Shown in pieces: positions 1-8,171 of a stretch of 42,471 bases of DNA; positions within the stretch are counted from its first letter, which is position 1; every line of letters begins with the position of its first letter. The DNA is from Bacteroidales bacterium UBA3834 (GTDB lineage Bacteria > Bacteroidota > Bacteroidia > Bacteroidales > P3). The position numbers and the translations under genes are program-made. Location of the stretch: contig DGIA01000039.1 in the NCBI GenBank assembly GCA_002392965.1, positions 1 through 42,471 of the forward strand. The letters are read 5' to 3'. The notes beneath the pieces were generated by a model, which was not told the origin of the DNA, did no database searches, and saw only the letters and a list, made by a program, of their open reading frames with translations.

Positions 1-90
1 CTGCTGCCTGCTGTTTGCGCTGGGCCTCTTTCTCTGCTGCCTGCTGTTTGCGCTGGGCCTCTTTCTCTGCTGCCTGCTGTTCGCGCTGTT
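1..90 (-). repeat. 33-bp tandem repeat inside the lipoprotein gene
   Basis: Bases 1-33 and 34-66 are identical and a third, diverged copy starts at 67. The unit is 33 bases, or 11 codons, and encodes AAEKEAQRKQQ-type repeats in the charged tail of the lipoprotein. Because the frame is open at the window edge, the copy number may be higher. Confidence 0.9.
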
Positions 91-817
91 TCTTGTTTTG
101 TTTTTCTATCTGTTTTTTTTGTTTATCGGCTTGTTTTCGAGCTTTTGCTTTCTCTTTTTTTGCTTTTTCTTTATCTTTTTTGAGTTGTTTGCGTGCATCA
201 ATCTTTGCCTGCTTGGCGGCTGCAACGGAGTCTATACGGGCCTGGCGTATAAGTTCGGCCTGCAACTGCTGCTGTTCCAGCATCTGACGTTTCTGGTTGG
301 CAGAGAGCCGAAGGGGTATCTCAACAGAGTCGGAGGGGGTCTGTCGGTTGATCCATTCACGATCGCTGCTGTCGATAACAGGTGCGACGGTGGGAAGCAT
401 GCGAAGTGCTGAGAGTGAATCATAGGCCCAAAGTGAGAGCGCCGCCGTGTCGGCAAAAAGAGAATAGGTCGTGTCGTGAATATAGTCGGGCAGAAGGTGG
501 CGCTTGATGCGGAGAATCATCGAGCGGCTTTCCGGAAAGGCATGCATCTCGGTGTTGAGCATACGGGAGGCCTCAGCGGAGTGTCCCATGAGAGCGAGAG
601 CAACCCCATAGTCGGCATACATGCCGGGATGGAGCGTATCCTCATCAACGGCGACATTGATGGATTCCGCATAAGCGGAGGCCAGAGAGTAGAGTTCTCC
701 GTAGGTGGAATTGGTTTGGTATGCCAAGACTGCTTCGCGTGGGATGCCCTTGTATTGCCCGGAACAAGCCACAAGCAACAATGCGGCGACAGGGATGAGG
801 ATGTGTATCTTTTTCAC
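1..817 (-). CDS. DUF4810-like lipoprotein with charged C-terminal tail (3' end outside window)
   Basis: The reading frame runs off the left edge, so about 272 codons are present and the C-terminus is missing. The start is GTG at 817, followed by a lipoprotein signal peptide with lipobox LVAC (Cys18), so the product should be anchored in an envelope membrane. Residues about 20-110 resemble DUF4810, a small lipoprotein family usually found beside CsgG-like and GNA1162-like lipoproteins; the segment HPGMYADYG followed by a tetratricopeptide-like helix pair is the recognisable part. From about residue 165 onward the protein is almost only Lys, Gln, Glu, Ala and Arg, probably a long coiled coil, ending in 11-residue repeats. 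Usual DUF4810 proteins are much shorter and lack this tail. The gene lies 24 bases after the rnpB 3' end with no clear promoter of its own. Family call from memory, moderately sure. Confidence 0.75.
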   Translation of the reverse strand, partial: MKKIHILIPVAALLLVACSGQYKGIPREAVLAYQTNSTYGELYSLASAYAESINVAVDEDTLHPGMYADYGVALALMGHSAEASRMLNTEMHAFPESRSMILRIKRHLLPDYIHDTTYSLFADTAALSLWAYDSLSALRMLPTVAPVIDSSDREWINRQTPSDSVEIPLRLSANQKRQMLEQQQLQAELIRQARIDSVAAAKQAKIDARKQLKKDKEKAKKEKAKARKQADKQKKQIEKQNKKQREQQAAEKEAQRKQQAAEKEAQRKQQAA

Positions 818-841
818 TTTTTTTATTGCTTCTAAACAAAA

Positions 842-1224
842 AATAGTGAGGGTCGGTAAGCCGGGTTCTGTCGTGTCCTATCATTAATCTCGGGCCGTCG
901 TCACCGGCGGTCTCAATCGACCTACCCTCCGACATCTCTACTCGGGCGAGCCAGCCCTTATGCTGTCGGTTTATGTGGTCTTTCAGCCCATGAGGCTTGC
1001 CATCGTGTCTGTCGCCAAAAGCACGTCGTGGGCTCTTACCCCGCGTTTTCACCCTTACTCCCGTGGAGAGTCTCTCTCCCCGTTAGCGGTATGTTTTCTG
1101 TGGCGCTCGCTGTAACCATACTCTTGAGAGTATGACCCCTTCCAGTTAGGAAGCATGGTGGCTCGTGCTGCCCGGACTTTCCTCTCAGCCATTTAGGCTC
1201 AGCGATAGAATAACCCTCGCTATT
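842..1224 (-). ncRNA. rnpB: RNase P RNA, class A
   Basis: This is the catalytic RNA of ribonuclease P, which removes tRNA 5' leaders. On the minus strand the 5' part carries the universal GAGGAAAGTCCGGGC block (near 1190-1170) and the 3' part carries the ACAGAACCCGGCTTACCGA block (near 870-855). The ends are set by helix P1: AATAGCGAGGGT at the 5' end (1224-1213) pairs with ACCCTCACTATT at the 3' end (853-842) with a single mismatch. A run of T follows the 3' arm, so P1 itself probably works as the intrinsic terminator. Length is normal for the class. The exact ends are inferred from P1 pairing. Confidence 0.96.
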
Positions 1225-1231
1225 TTTTGTG

Positions 1232-1266
1232 CAAAAGTACAACTTTTTTTTAATAGTGATACCAAA
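1232..1266 (-). promoter_or_regulatory. rnpB promoter
   Basis: On the minus strand a TACTTTTG box (1239-1232) matches the Bacteroidota -7 consensus TAnnTTTG. A TTTG box (1266-1263) lies 23 bases upstream, slightly wider than the usual 19-21. Transcription would begin about at the first base of P1. Confidence 0.6.
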
Positions 1267-1347
1267 ATAAATTGCAAGGGAAATACAACAGAGCCCCAAT
1301 TTATTGTATATAAACAACTAAGGGCAATTTTAGAAGAGTTTTTTTTC

Positions 1348-2148
1348 TTAGCGGATAATGGTCACAGTGCCTTTTTCCTGCCTGAGATTGCCCTCGGTAT
1401 CGCTGAACTTGGCAATCCATACGTAGGTTCCTTGGGGCAGTGGCGTGCCGTTGTGGGTAGCGTCCCAGGACTGGTTGATATCATTGGTGGCAAAAACTTG
1501 TCGGCCCGCCCGATTGAAGATAAACAACTGGAAATGAGTGATATCACTCGTCGCGACAACCCGGAACTGACGGTTTCGCTCGTCGTCCGACAACGGGATA
1601 ATGGCGTTGGGGGCCCATAGGATGTTGTCGTAGTGGGTTTTGGTGGGTAACGGCTGGCCACCTTTGCTATTCGGCAACGGCTTAGACTCGACTGCTTCGT
1701 TTCGGTTCTCTTCCGGAATGACCTCCGCAACTTCGTCGTTCACTTGGCGAACTTCTTCTTCAACAGGCAAAGCTGGCGTTTCGAATACCTGAACTTCTTG
1801 TTCAGCTTGAGGCTTGAATTCCTCACGCGTTGCCGTCGGTGTAGGAGCCGATGCCACAATGGCGCGTTCGGTCAATTCCACCGACTTTTTTTCCTCCGGT
1901 TCCTTGAACTGCGGGGAGGCGGGCACGACGGAGATGGTTTCATGTACCTCGGCGTGTGCCATTTTGGCGCCAGTCTTCTCTTCCGATGAACGTTCCGGCG
2001 TCGTCAGCCACACTCCCGCCACTATGAGAAGAGTTACTCCCGCCACCGCAGCGGACGCCACTCGTAGCGCCCTGCGCATCCGCAGCCGGCGCTCAATCTT
2101 TCCGAACAGGCCCTCGTCGGGTCTTTCTCTGTATTCTTTCAGGTTCAT
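1348..2148 (-). CDS. Single-pass membrane protein with gliding-motility type (CHU_C / T9SS type B) C-terminal domain, coupled to an ECF sigma factor
   Basis: 266 residues. The start at 2148 is chosen because its ATG overlaps the stop of the upstream sigma factor gene (ATGA), implying translational coupling. Residues 1-27 are charged and probably cytoplasmic, 28-48 form one membrane helix, 50-180 are a low-complexity Glu/Pro/Val-rich linker, and about 190-266 form a beta-sandwich with the gliding-motility-associated C-terminal pattern (FNRAGRQVF, then PQGTYVW, then GTVTI at the end). Position and topology suggest an anti-sigma or signal-transducing partner of the sigma factor, with the C-terminal domain in the periplasm. 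No zinc-binding anti-sigma motif is visible, so the anti-sigma role is inference. In T9SS cargo this domain normally follows a cleavable signal peptide, not a signal anchor. Confidence 0.8.
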   Translation of the reverse strand: MNLKEYRERPDEGLFGKIERRLRMRRALRVASAAVAGVTLLIVAGVWLTTPERSSEEKTGAKMAHAEVHETISVVPASPQFKEPEEKKSVELTERAIVASAPTPTATREEFKPQAEQEVQVFETPALPVEEEVRQVNDEVAEVIPEENRNEAVESKPLPNSKGGQPLPTKTHYDNILWAPNAIIPLSDDERNRQFRVVATSDITHFQLFIFNRAGRQVFATNDINQSWDATHNGTPLPQGTYVWIAKFSDTEGNLRQEKGTVTIIR

Positions 2149-2681
2149 ATTGCGTCGATTCTTGATTCTTGGTTCCTTAACAGTTCTCTCAACCGGCTTT
2201 TGGCCCGCGAATAGAGAGCCCTCACGTTGGATTCGGAGCACTGCAGTTCTTTTGCTGCCTCAGCATAGTTGTATTCCTCCACAGCCATAAGATTGAAAAC
2301 CGCTCGTTGTTGCGGGGCAATCTGTTGCAAAGCTGTCACCACTTCCTCGTTGGCGAAAGGGTCTGTTGGAAATTCCACGACATCCACTTCGTCCCCGACC
2401 TCTTGTATCGGCAAGCGTCGCTTACGGCAATGCTTGAGACAGACGTGGGTCATCACACTGTATATCCATGCCCCGAGTTGCGCTTCGCTCCTCACTTGTC
2501 CTATTTTCTCGAACACCCTTACAAAGCCGTCCTGAAGCCAGTCTTCTGCCTCTGCGCGGCTACGGGCATAGCGCATGCAGACACCCATCGCCATCGGTGC
2601 AAAGCTGTCGTACAGCGCTTTCTGTGCCTGTCTATTGTTATTGCGGCAACCGCTCAAAATATCTAAATTGTTGGCGGACAT
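2145..2681 (-). CDS. RNA polymerase ECF sigma-70 family factor
   Basis: 178 residues, the normal length for an extracytoplasmic-function sigma factor. Region 2 is seen at about residues 20-90 (AEAEDWLQDGFVRVFEKI is the region 2.2 core) and region 4 at about 115-170, with a helix-turn-helix around YAEAAKELQCSESNVRALY. It should direct RNA polymerase to a small regulon, held in check by a membrane partner. The gene immediately downstream, overlapping by four bases, encodes the membrane protein that is the obvious candidate partner. A perfect 6-bp inverted repeat lies 41 bases upstream of the start. The target genes cannot be deduced here. Confidence 0.93.
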   Translation of the reverse strand: MSANNLDILSGCRNNNRQAQKALYDSFAPMAMGVCMRYARSRAEAEDWLQDGFVRVFEKIGQVRSEAQLGAWIYSVMTHVCLKHCRKRRLPIQEVGDEVDVVEFPTDPFANEEVVTALQQIAPQQRAVFNLMAVEEYNYAEAAKELQCSESNVRALYSRAKSRLRELLRNQESRIDAI

Positions 2682-2721
2682 TACGTGTATATAGATACCC
2701 TTGGTAACAATTTTGTTGTTG

Positions 2722-2739
2722 CGTTAAGAATATTTAACG
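2722..2739. promoter_or_regulatory. Palindrome upstream of the sigma factor gene
   Basis: CGTTAA and TTAACG flank a 6-base AT spacer, just after the trmO stop and before the sigma factor start. No T-run follows on the minus strand, so it is more likely a protein-binding site than a terminator. No standard TAnnTTTG box is visible in this 58-base gap. Confidence 0.35.
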
Positions 2740-3408
2740 TTAATCAACACTCAACAGAGAACACCGGTCTCCATCGACCGAGAAACGTATCTCCCAGCGG
2801 GCAAAAGGCATTGAATACACACGTGCCGCGTCATGCTGATAGCGCGGTCGGGGATCGAGTCGTAAAGTCTCCAGCAATGCCTGGCGACTCTCTTCCGGCA
2901 ACTGCAACAGGAGCCCTTGAGGGTCCTCCACTCTGAGCTCATCCACCGGGGCCTCCTGTGCATATCCACATCGGGCCTCGCTGTGACTGTCGGCATAGGT
3001 AATATAAGGCTTGATATCTAGAATCGGCGTTCCATCGACAAGGTCGGCTCCCGACACAATAAGCGATGGCCCTCGCTCAATCCGCAGCAAGCGAACCGCC
3101 GACAGGCCTATCGGATTGGGGCGGTATGGACTTCGCGTAGCAAACACCCCCACTCGCCTGTTACCCCCCAGTCGCGGTGGCCGCACGGTGGGACTCCATG
3201 TGACATCGGTGGTGTTGAGATGGAACTGCCAGATCAGCCACAGGTATTCAAACTCTTCCAAACCCCGGACCGCTTCGGCTACCCGGTACTCAGGTTCAAA
3301 GACGATACGGGCCTCATAATCCACCAATCCTGCTTGGCGCGGCACACCGAACTTCTCCCTGAATGGAGTTTCAATATGACCGATGATTTTCACCTCCGGG
3401 CAGTCCAC
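2740..3408 (-). CDS. trmO: tRNA (N6-threonylcarbamoyladenosine(37)-N6)-methyltransferase TrmO
   Basis: TrmO adds a methyl group from S-adenosylmethionine to t6A37 of tRNA. The family signature is clear: IGHIETPFREKFGVPRQ at the N-terminus, then the RSPYRPNPIGLS block near residue 95, then GTPILDIKPYI near 125. At up to 222 residues it is of family size. Two GTG starts are possible: 3408, overlapping the upstream reductase by 19 bases, or 3393, overlapping it by four (GTGA). The second gives a protein that begins directly at the conserved KIIG strand and may be the true start. It is the last gene of the threonine aldolase / reductase / trmO unit. Confidence 0.93.
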   Translation of the reverse strand: MDCPEVKIIGHIETPFREKFGVPRQAGLVDYEARIVFEPEYRVAEAVRGLEEFEYLWLIWQFHLNTTDVTWSPTVRPPRLGGNRRVGVFATRSPYRPNPIGLSAVRLLRIERGPSLIVSGADLVDGTPILDIKPYITYADSHSEARCGYAQEAPVDELRVEDPQGLLLQLPEESRQALLETLRLDPRPRYQHDAARVYSMPFARWEIRFSVDGDRCSLLSVD

Positions 3409-4406
3409 ACCTTGTCAAAATCCTGTTTGTTCTTCACCAACGTGTTGGGAATGTCAATACCATAGGGACAGCGACTCTTGCACAGGTCGCAATGCACGCA
3501 CTCATCAATCTTGTCCATCTTTCTCCGCCACTCTTCGGTCACATACACACTGTGCGGTGCTCGCTGCAGGAAGAGGCTCATGCGGTTGCAATCCTGAATC
3601 TCAATACCCACCGTGCAGGGCTGGCAGTAACCGCACCCGCGACAGAAGTCACCGCTGAGCTCCCGGCGGTCTTTCTCTATCTGTGCCCGCATATCATCGG
3701 TGAGTACAGGCGGATTGTCCTGATAACTTAGCCACTCGTCCAGTTCACTCTCCTTCTGGATACCCCAAATGGGAGCCACTTCATACTGCGCCAGCCAGGC
3801 ATAGGCAATGGCCGAATGGGTGATTAGGCCTCCACTGAGGCCTTTCATACAGATGAATCCCATACCTGCATCGAGCGTGCGGCGCACAATGTCCAGGTCG
3901 GCCTCCGAAGCCAGATAGCTAAAGGGGTACTGTAGGGTTTCGTAAAGCCCACTCTCGACGGCCTCCATGGCCACCCGCTGACGGTGGTTCGTGATGCCAA
4001 TATGCCGCACCTTGTCTTGCTTTTGGGCCTCAAGCATAGCCTCATACAATCCGCTGCCATCACCTGGCTTGGGACAGAACGGAAGGTTGTGGAACTGGTA
4101 CAAATCCACATAGTCAGTCTTCAGTAAGCGCAAGCTGGTTTCCAGATCATTCCAGAATCCTTCGACCGTAGTGGCGCCGGTCTTGGTGCTAATGATTACA
4201 TCGTTGCGACGACCTTCCAAAGCCAGGCCGAGTTTTTCTTCGCTGTCGGTATAGAAGCGGGCGGTATCGAAATAGTACATGCCGCCGTCCAGAGCACGTC
4301 GTATCAGCCTCACGGCATCGGCCTGGCTGATGCGTTGTATGGGCAGTGCACCGAATCCATTGCGCGGTACCACAAGTCCGCTGCGTCCTAATCTTACTTT
4401 CTGCAT
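3390..4406 (-). CDS. Aldo/keto reductase with C-terminal 4Fe-4S ferredoxin domain
   Basis: 338 residues starting at MQKVRLGRSG; this ATG overlaps the end of the threonine aldolase gene by 13 bases. The (beta/alpha)8 reductase barrel occupies about 1-250 with the usual catalytic set Asp47, Tyr52, Lys75 and His106. The tail has cysteine clusters CRGCGYCQPC (from 255) and CVHCDLCKSRCPYGI (from 303), which should bind at least one 4Fe-4S cluster. This architecture is common in anaerobes and suggests electron exchange with ferredoxin-type carriers rather than only NAD(P)H. The substrate is unknown. Likely cotranscribed with threonine aldolase and trmO. Confidence 0.9.
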   Translation of the reverse strand: MQKVRLGRSGLVVPRNGFGALPIQRISQADAVRLIRRALDGGMYYFDTARFYTDSEEKLGLALEGRRNDVIISTKTGATTVEGFWNDLETSLRLLKTDYVDLYQFHNLPFCPKPGDGSGLYEAMLEAQKQDKVRHIGITNHRQRVAMEAVESGLYETLQYPFSYLASEADLDIVRRTLDAGMGFICMKGLSGGLITHSAIAYAWLAQYEVAPIWGIQKESELDEWLSYQDNPPVLTDDMRAQIEKDRRELSGDFCRGCGYCQPCTVGIEIQDCNRMSLFLQRAPHSVYVTEEWRRKMDKIDECVHCDLCKSRCPYGIDIPNTLVKNKQDFDKVWTARR

Positions 4407-5425
4407 AGTTCTTCTTTTAAAGCATTGACAAATGAATGGATATCCTCTTCTGTAGTGTCGAACGAGCACATCCAGCGCACCACGTCGGCGGCCTCGTCCC
4501 AGTCGTAGAAGAAGTAGCGCTCCTGCAGACGGTGCCACACGGCGGTGGGCAGCTGCGCGAAGACGCTGTTGACCTGCACGGGATACATTATCTTCACCCC
4601 TTCGACCTTCTCCACCTCACTGCGCAGCAGCTGCGCCATCGCGTTGCTGTGTTCGGCATTGCGGCGCCAGATGCCGCTCTCGAGGTAGCAGATCATCTGC
4701 GCGGCCATGAAGCGCATCTTGCTGGTCAACTGTGTCATCTGCTTGCGGCGGTATTTCATGTCGACGTCGAGAGCCGGATTGAGCAGCACGCAGCTCTCCC
4801 CCATCAGCAGACCGTTCTTGGTGCCGCCGAAGCTAAGGGCATCGACGCCGAGGTCGGTGGTCATCTCTCTGAACGAGCAGCCGAGGGCGACAGCAGCATT
4901 AGCCAGACGCGCACCGTCGACATGCAGATACATATTATACGAATGTGCCAGGTCGGCCAGCGCCTTGATTTCCTCTTTGGTATAGAGGGTGCCGAGCTCG
5001 GTGGGCTGACTGATACTTATGGCCTTGGGCTGCGAGTGGTGCTCGAAGCCGAAACCATGCAGACGCGTCTTCACAAGGGCGGGCGTCAGCTTGCCGTCGG
5101 GGGTATCTACGGTCAGCAGACGGCAGCCCACGATGCGCTGCGGAGCGCCACATTCGTCTACGTTGATATGCGCCGTCTCGGCGCACACCACAGCCTCGTG
5201 CGAGCGGCACATGGCGTCGATACTCAGCACATTGGCACCAGTACCATTAAACACCAGATACACACGTGCTTGCTCGCCGAAAGTGTCCTTTACGAGCCGC
5301 TCAAGCCGCTGCGTGTATTCGTCGTCTCCGTAAGCCAGCGCATGCTCGGTGTTGGCCTTTGCTATGGCCTCTATCACCTCGGGGCTGATGCCCGAATGGT
5401 TGTCGCTACCAAATCCTCTTTTCAT
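4394..5425 (-). CDS. ltaE: Low-specificity L-threonine aldolase
   Basis: 343 residues, full length for the fold-type I PLP-dependent aldolase that cleaves L-threonine and L-allo-threonine to glycine and acetaldehyde. The N-terminal GFGSDNHSGISPEV block, the HVDGAR motif (Asp170 pairs with the PLP ring nitrogen) and the PLP lysine in SFGGTKNG (Lys203) are all present. First gene of a three-gene overlapping unit with the ferredoxin-domain reductase and trmO, with a strong promoter just upstream. It could work with the glycine-consuming glyA product elsewhere in the window. Distinction from other beta-eliminating lyases rests on the overall pattern. Confidence 0.9.
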   Translation of the reverse strand: MKRGFGSDNHSGISPEVIEAIAKANTEHALAYGDDEYTQRLERLVKDTFGEQARVYLVFNGTGANVLSIDAMCRSHEAVVCAETAHINVDECGAPQRIVGCRLLTVDTPDGKLTPALVKTRLHGFGFEHHSQPKAISISQPTELGTLYTKEEIKALADLAHSYNMYLHVDGARLANAAVALGCSFREMTTDLGVDALSFGGTKNGLLMGESCVLLNPALDVDMKYRRKQMTQLTSKMRFMAAQMICYLESGIWRRNAEHSNAMAQLLRSEVEKVEGVKIMYPVQVNSVFAQLPTAVWHRLQERYFFYDWDEAADVVRWMCSFDTTEEDIHSFVNALKEELCRK

Positions 5426-5448
5426 CTGTCAATGAGTTGTATATAAAC

Positions 5449-5483
5449 AAAAAGCGCGTATATTCGCTTTTGCAAATATACGC
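5449..5483 (-). terminator. clpB terminator hairpin overlapping the ltaE promoter
   Basis: Perfect 9-bp arms GCGTATATT (5483-5475 on the minus strand) and AATATACGC (5464-5456) enclose a 10-base loop and are followed on the minus strand by GCTTTTTG. It stands 25 bases after the clpB stop, so it should end the clpB transcript. It overlaps the -7 element and transcription start region of ltaE. Confidence 0.7.
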
Positions 5484-5504
5484 ACTTTTCGGTAATCGGA
5501 CAAA
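5473..5504 (-). promoter_or_regulatory. Promoter of ltaE
   Basis: A TTTG box (5504-5501) and an exact TATATTTG -7 box (5480-5473) are 20 bases apart on the minus strand, about 50 bases before the ltaE start. The -7 box lies inside the upstream arm of the clpB hairpin. Confidence 0.8.
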
Positions 5505-5507
5505 TAA

Positions 5508-8102
5508 TTACTTGTCCTTCGGGTTGTAGAAGACGAACTGGCCGTCGATGACGTCGATGATGATGGTCTCGTTGCTGTGTATCTTGCCCTCCAGCAGCTG
5601 GCGGCTCATCTCGTTGAGTATCTCGCGCTGGATGACACGCTTCACCGGTCGGGCACCCATGGCGGGGTCGTAGCCCACTTCGGCCAGACGGCCGACGGCC
5701 TCCTCGGTGGCGGAGATGGTAATCTCGTTCTGCTCAAGCATCTTGGCCACCATGCGCAGCTGTATGCGGACGATGTCCTTTATCTGGTTCTGAGTCAGCG
5801 GCTGGAACATAATGATCTCGTCGATACGATTCAGGAACTCCGGACGTATGCGCTGCTTGAGCATCTCCATGACGGCATTCTTGGTCTCGTCGAGGTCGTA
5901 CTGCGAGGGCACGCCGTTCTCCAGCTTCTCGCGGATGATGTCGCTGCCCATGTTCGAGGTCATGATGATGATAGTGTTCTTGAAGTCGCAGGTACGACCC
6001 TTGTTGTCGGTCAAACGACCATCTTCGAGCACCTGCAGCAGGATGTTGAACACATCGGGGTGAGCCTTCTCGATTTCGTCGAACAGCACAATGCTGTAGG
6101 GCTTTCTTCTGACGGCTTCGGTCAGCTGACCGCTCTCGTCGTAACCCACATACCCTGGAGGTGCCCCGATGAGTCGCGAGACGCTGTGGCGCTCTTGATA
6201 TTCAGACATATCGATACGCACCATCATGTTCTCGTCGTCGAACAGCACCTCGGCGAGGGCTTTGGCCAGCTCCGTCTTGCCGACGCCCGTGGTGCCAAGG
6301 AAGATGAAGCTGCCTATGGGGCGCTTGCCGTCGCTGAGGCCTGCACGCGAGCGGCGCACAGCGTTGGCGATGACGCTGATAGCCTCGTCCTGACCCACGA
6401 CACGCTTGTGCAGCTCGTCCTCGAGGTGCAGCAAGCGTTCGCGCTCGCTCTGCAGCATACGCGTCACGGGGATGCCAGTCCACTTCGAGACCACCTCGGC
6501 TATCTGCTCCGAATCGACCTCTTCGTTAATCATGGCGTTGTCGGCCTGCATCTCCTTGAGCTGAGTCTTAAGGTTTTCGACCTTCTTTTCAGCCTCCTTG
6601 ATGCGGCCGTAACGCAGTTCGGCCACCTTACCATAGTCGCCGGCGCGCTCGGCCTGCTCGGCCTCGAACTTGTAGCTTTCAATATTCTTCACCTCGGCCT
6701 GAATCTCCTCAACGATGCTCTTTTCGTTCTGCCAGCGGGCCTTCATCTGGTCACGCTGCTCACGCAGCGTGCCGAGCTCCTTGTCAATCTGGGCAATCTT
6801 GTCCTGGTCGTTCTCGCGTTTGATGGCCTCGCGCTCAATTTCCAACTGGCGGATACGGCGCTCGATTTCATCCAGCTCCTCGGGCACCGAATCAATCTCC
6901 AGACGCAACTTGGCAGCGGCCTCGTCGATAAGGTCGATGGCCTTGTCGGGCAGGAAACGGTCACTAATGTAGCGGTGCGAAAGCTCAGCGGCGGCGATGA
7001 TGGCCTCGTCCTTGATACGCACGCGGTGGTGCACCTCGTAGCGCTCCTTCAGGCCACGCAGAATGCTGATGGTGTCGGGCACCGACGGCTCGTCAATGAG
7101 CACGCTCTGGAATCGGCGCTCCAATGCCTTGTCTTTCTCAAAGTACTTCTGGTACTCGGCAAGAGTCGTTGCACCGATGGCCCTTAACTCACCTCTTGCC
7201 AATGCCGGCTTCAAGATGTTGGCGGCGTCCATAGCGCCTTCACCGCCACCGGCACCCACGAGGGTGTGTATCTCGTCGATGAAGAGGATAATCTCGCCGT
7301 CGGCCTCGTTGATTTCACGGATGACGCTCTTCAGTCGCTCCTCGAACTCGCCCTTGTACTTAGCACCGGCGATCAGGGCACCCATGTCGAGGCTGTAGAT
7401 GGTCTTCGTCTTCAGGTTCTCGGCCACGTCGCCGCTGACGATACGCTGCGCCAATCCTTCAGCAATAGCGGTCTTACCCACACCGGGCTCGCCGATGAGA
7501 ATGGGGTTGTTCTTGGTTCGACGCGAAAGGATCTGCAGCACACGGCGTATCTCCTCATCACGCCCGATGACGGGGTCGAGTTTGCCGGCCTGCGCCAGCT
7601 GGTTGAGGTTTTTGGCGTACTTGCCAAGGGCGTTCATGGTCTGTTCCTGGTTGGGGCTGGTCACTTTGCTGCCCTTGCGCAGGTCGGCAATGGCGGCAAG
7701 GAGTGCTTTCTCGCTAACTCCGGCATCCTTAAGCAGCTGAGAAACACGGTCACGGCCACTGACGAGGCCGAGCAACAAGTGCTCCACACTGACGAACTCG
7801 TCGTTCATCTTGGTGGCGCGCTGCTGGGCAGCCACAAGGGCCTGATTGGCATCGCTGCTGAGGTAGACCTGACCGCCGCTGACGCGTGGCATAGAATTTA
7901 AGATTTCATCCACTTGCTGCGTCAAGCGGGGGATGTTGACCTCCATCTTCTTGAGGAGGTAGGGCGTCACATTCTCGTCTTCCGAGAGGAGCCCTTTCAG
8001 CAGGTGGGCCGTCTCGATGGCTGGGTGCTGCCCTCCAAGGGCTACCTCCTGCGCCTTCTGCACAGCCTCCTGCGCTTTGATTGTAAACTTGTCTAAGGTC
8101 AT
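5508..8102 (-). CDS. clpB: ATP-dependent disaggregase ClpB
   Basis: 864 residues, close to E. coli ClpB (857). Start chosen at MTLDKFTIKAQEAV, the typical N-domain beginning. Order of domains: double Clp-N repeat (about 1-145), first AAA+ module with Walker A GEPGVGKT (near 200), the long ClpB-specific middle coiled coil (about 400-520), second AAA+ module with Walker A GTTGVGKT (near 605) and the arginine-finger region, then the D2 small domain. It extracts polypeptides from aggregates together with DnaK. The middle domain and lack of a ClpP-binding loop pattern separate it from ClpA/ClpC. It is monocistronic, with its own promoter and a terminator. Confidence 0.98.
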   Translation of the reverse strand: MTLDKFTIKAQEAVQKAQEVALGGQHPAIETAHLLKGLLSEDENVTPYLLKKMEVNIPRLTQQVDEILNSMPRVSGGQVYLSSDANQALVAAQQRATKMNDEFVSVEHLLLGLVSGRDRVSQLLKDAGVSEKALLAAIADLRKGSKVTSPNQEQTMNALGKYAKNLNQLAQAGKLDPVIGRDEEIRRVLQILSRRTKNNPILIGEPGVGKTAIAEGLAQRIVSGDVAENLKTKTIYSLDMGALIAGAKYKGEFEERLKSVIREINEADGEIILFIDEIHTLVGAGGGEGAMDAANILKPALARGELRAIGATTLAEYQKYFEKDKALERRFQSVLIDEPSVPDTISILRGLKERYEVHHRVRIKDEAIIAAAELSHRYISDRFLPDKAIDLIDEAAAKLRLEIDSVPEELDEIERRIRQLEIEREAIKRENDQDKIAQIDKELGTLREQRDQMKARWQNEKSIVEEIQAEVKNIESYKFEAEQAERAGDYGKVAELRYGRIKEAEKKVENLKTQLKEMQADNAMINEEVDSEQIAEVVSKWTGIPVTRMLQSERERLLHLEDELHKRVVGQDEAISVIANAVRRSRAGLSDGKRPIGSFIFLGTTGVGKTELAKALAEVLFDDENMMVRIDMSEYQERHSVSRLIGAPPGYVGYDESGQLTEAVRRKPYSIVLFDEIEKAHPDVFNILLQVLEDGRLTDNKGRTCDFKNTIIIMTSNMGSDIIREKLENGVPSQYDLDETKNAVMEMLKQRIRPEFLNRIDEIIMFQPLTQNQIKDIVRIQLRMVAKMLEQNEITISATEEAVGRLAEVGYDPAMGARPVKRVIQREILNEMSRQLLEGKIHSNETIIIDVIDGQFVFYNPKDK

Positions 8103-8138
8103 AGTTATTTGGTTTTTTATTTTCTGACCTCGTCTATG

Positions 8139-8171
8139 CAAAATGAATACCAAACAAGAAAGTCTGCCAAA
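8139..8171 (-). promoter_or_regulatory. Probable clpB promoter
   Basis: On the minus strand TTTG (8171-8168) and TCATTTTG (8146-8139, one mismatch to TAnnTTTG) are 21 bases apart, about 37 bases before the clpB start. The -33 box overlaps the palindrome at 8164-8178. Confidence 0.5.

Noticed and set aside
5577..7187. Long open frame antisense to clpB
   Set aside because: Mirror of a highly conserved gene, no recognisable family and no start signals.
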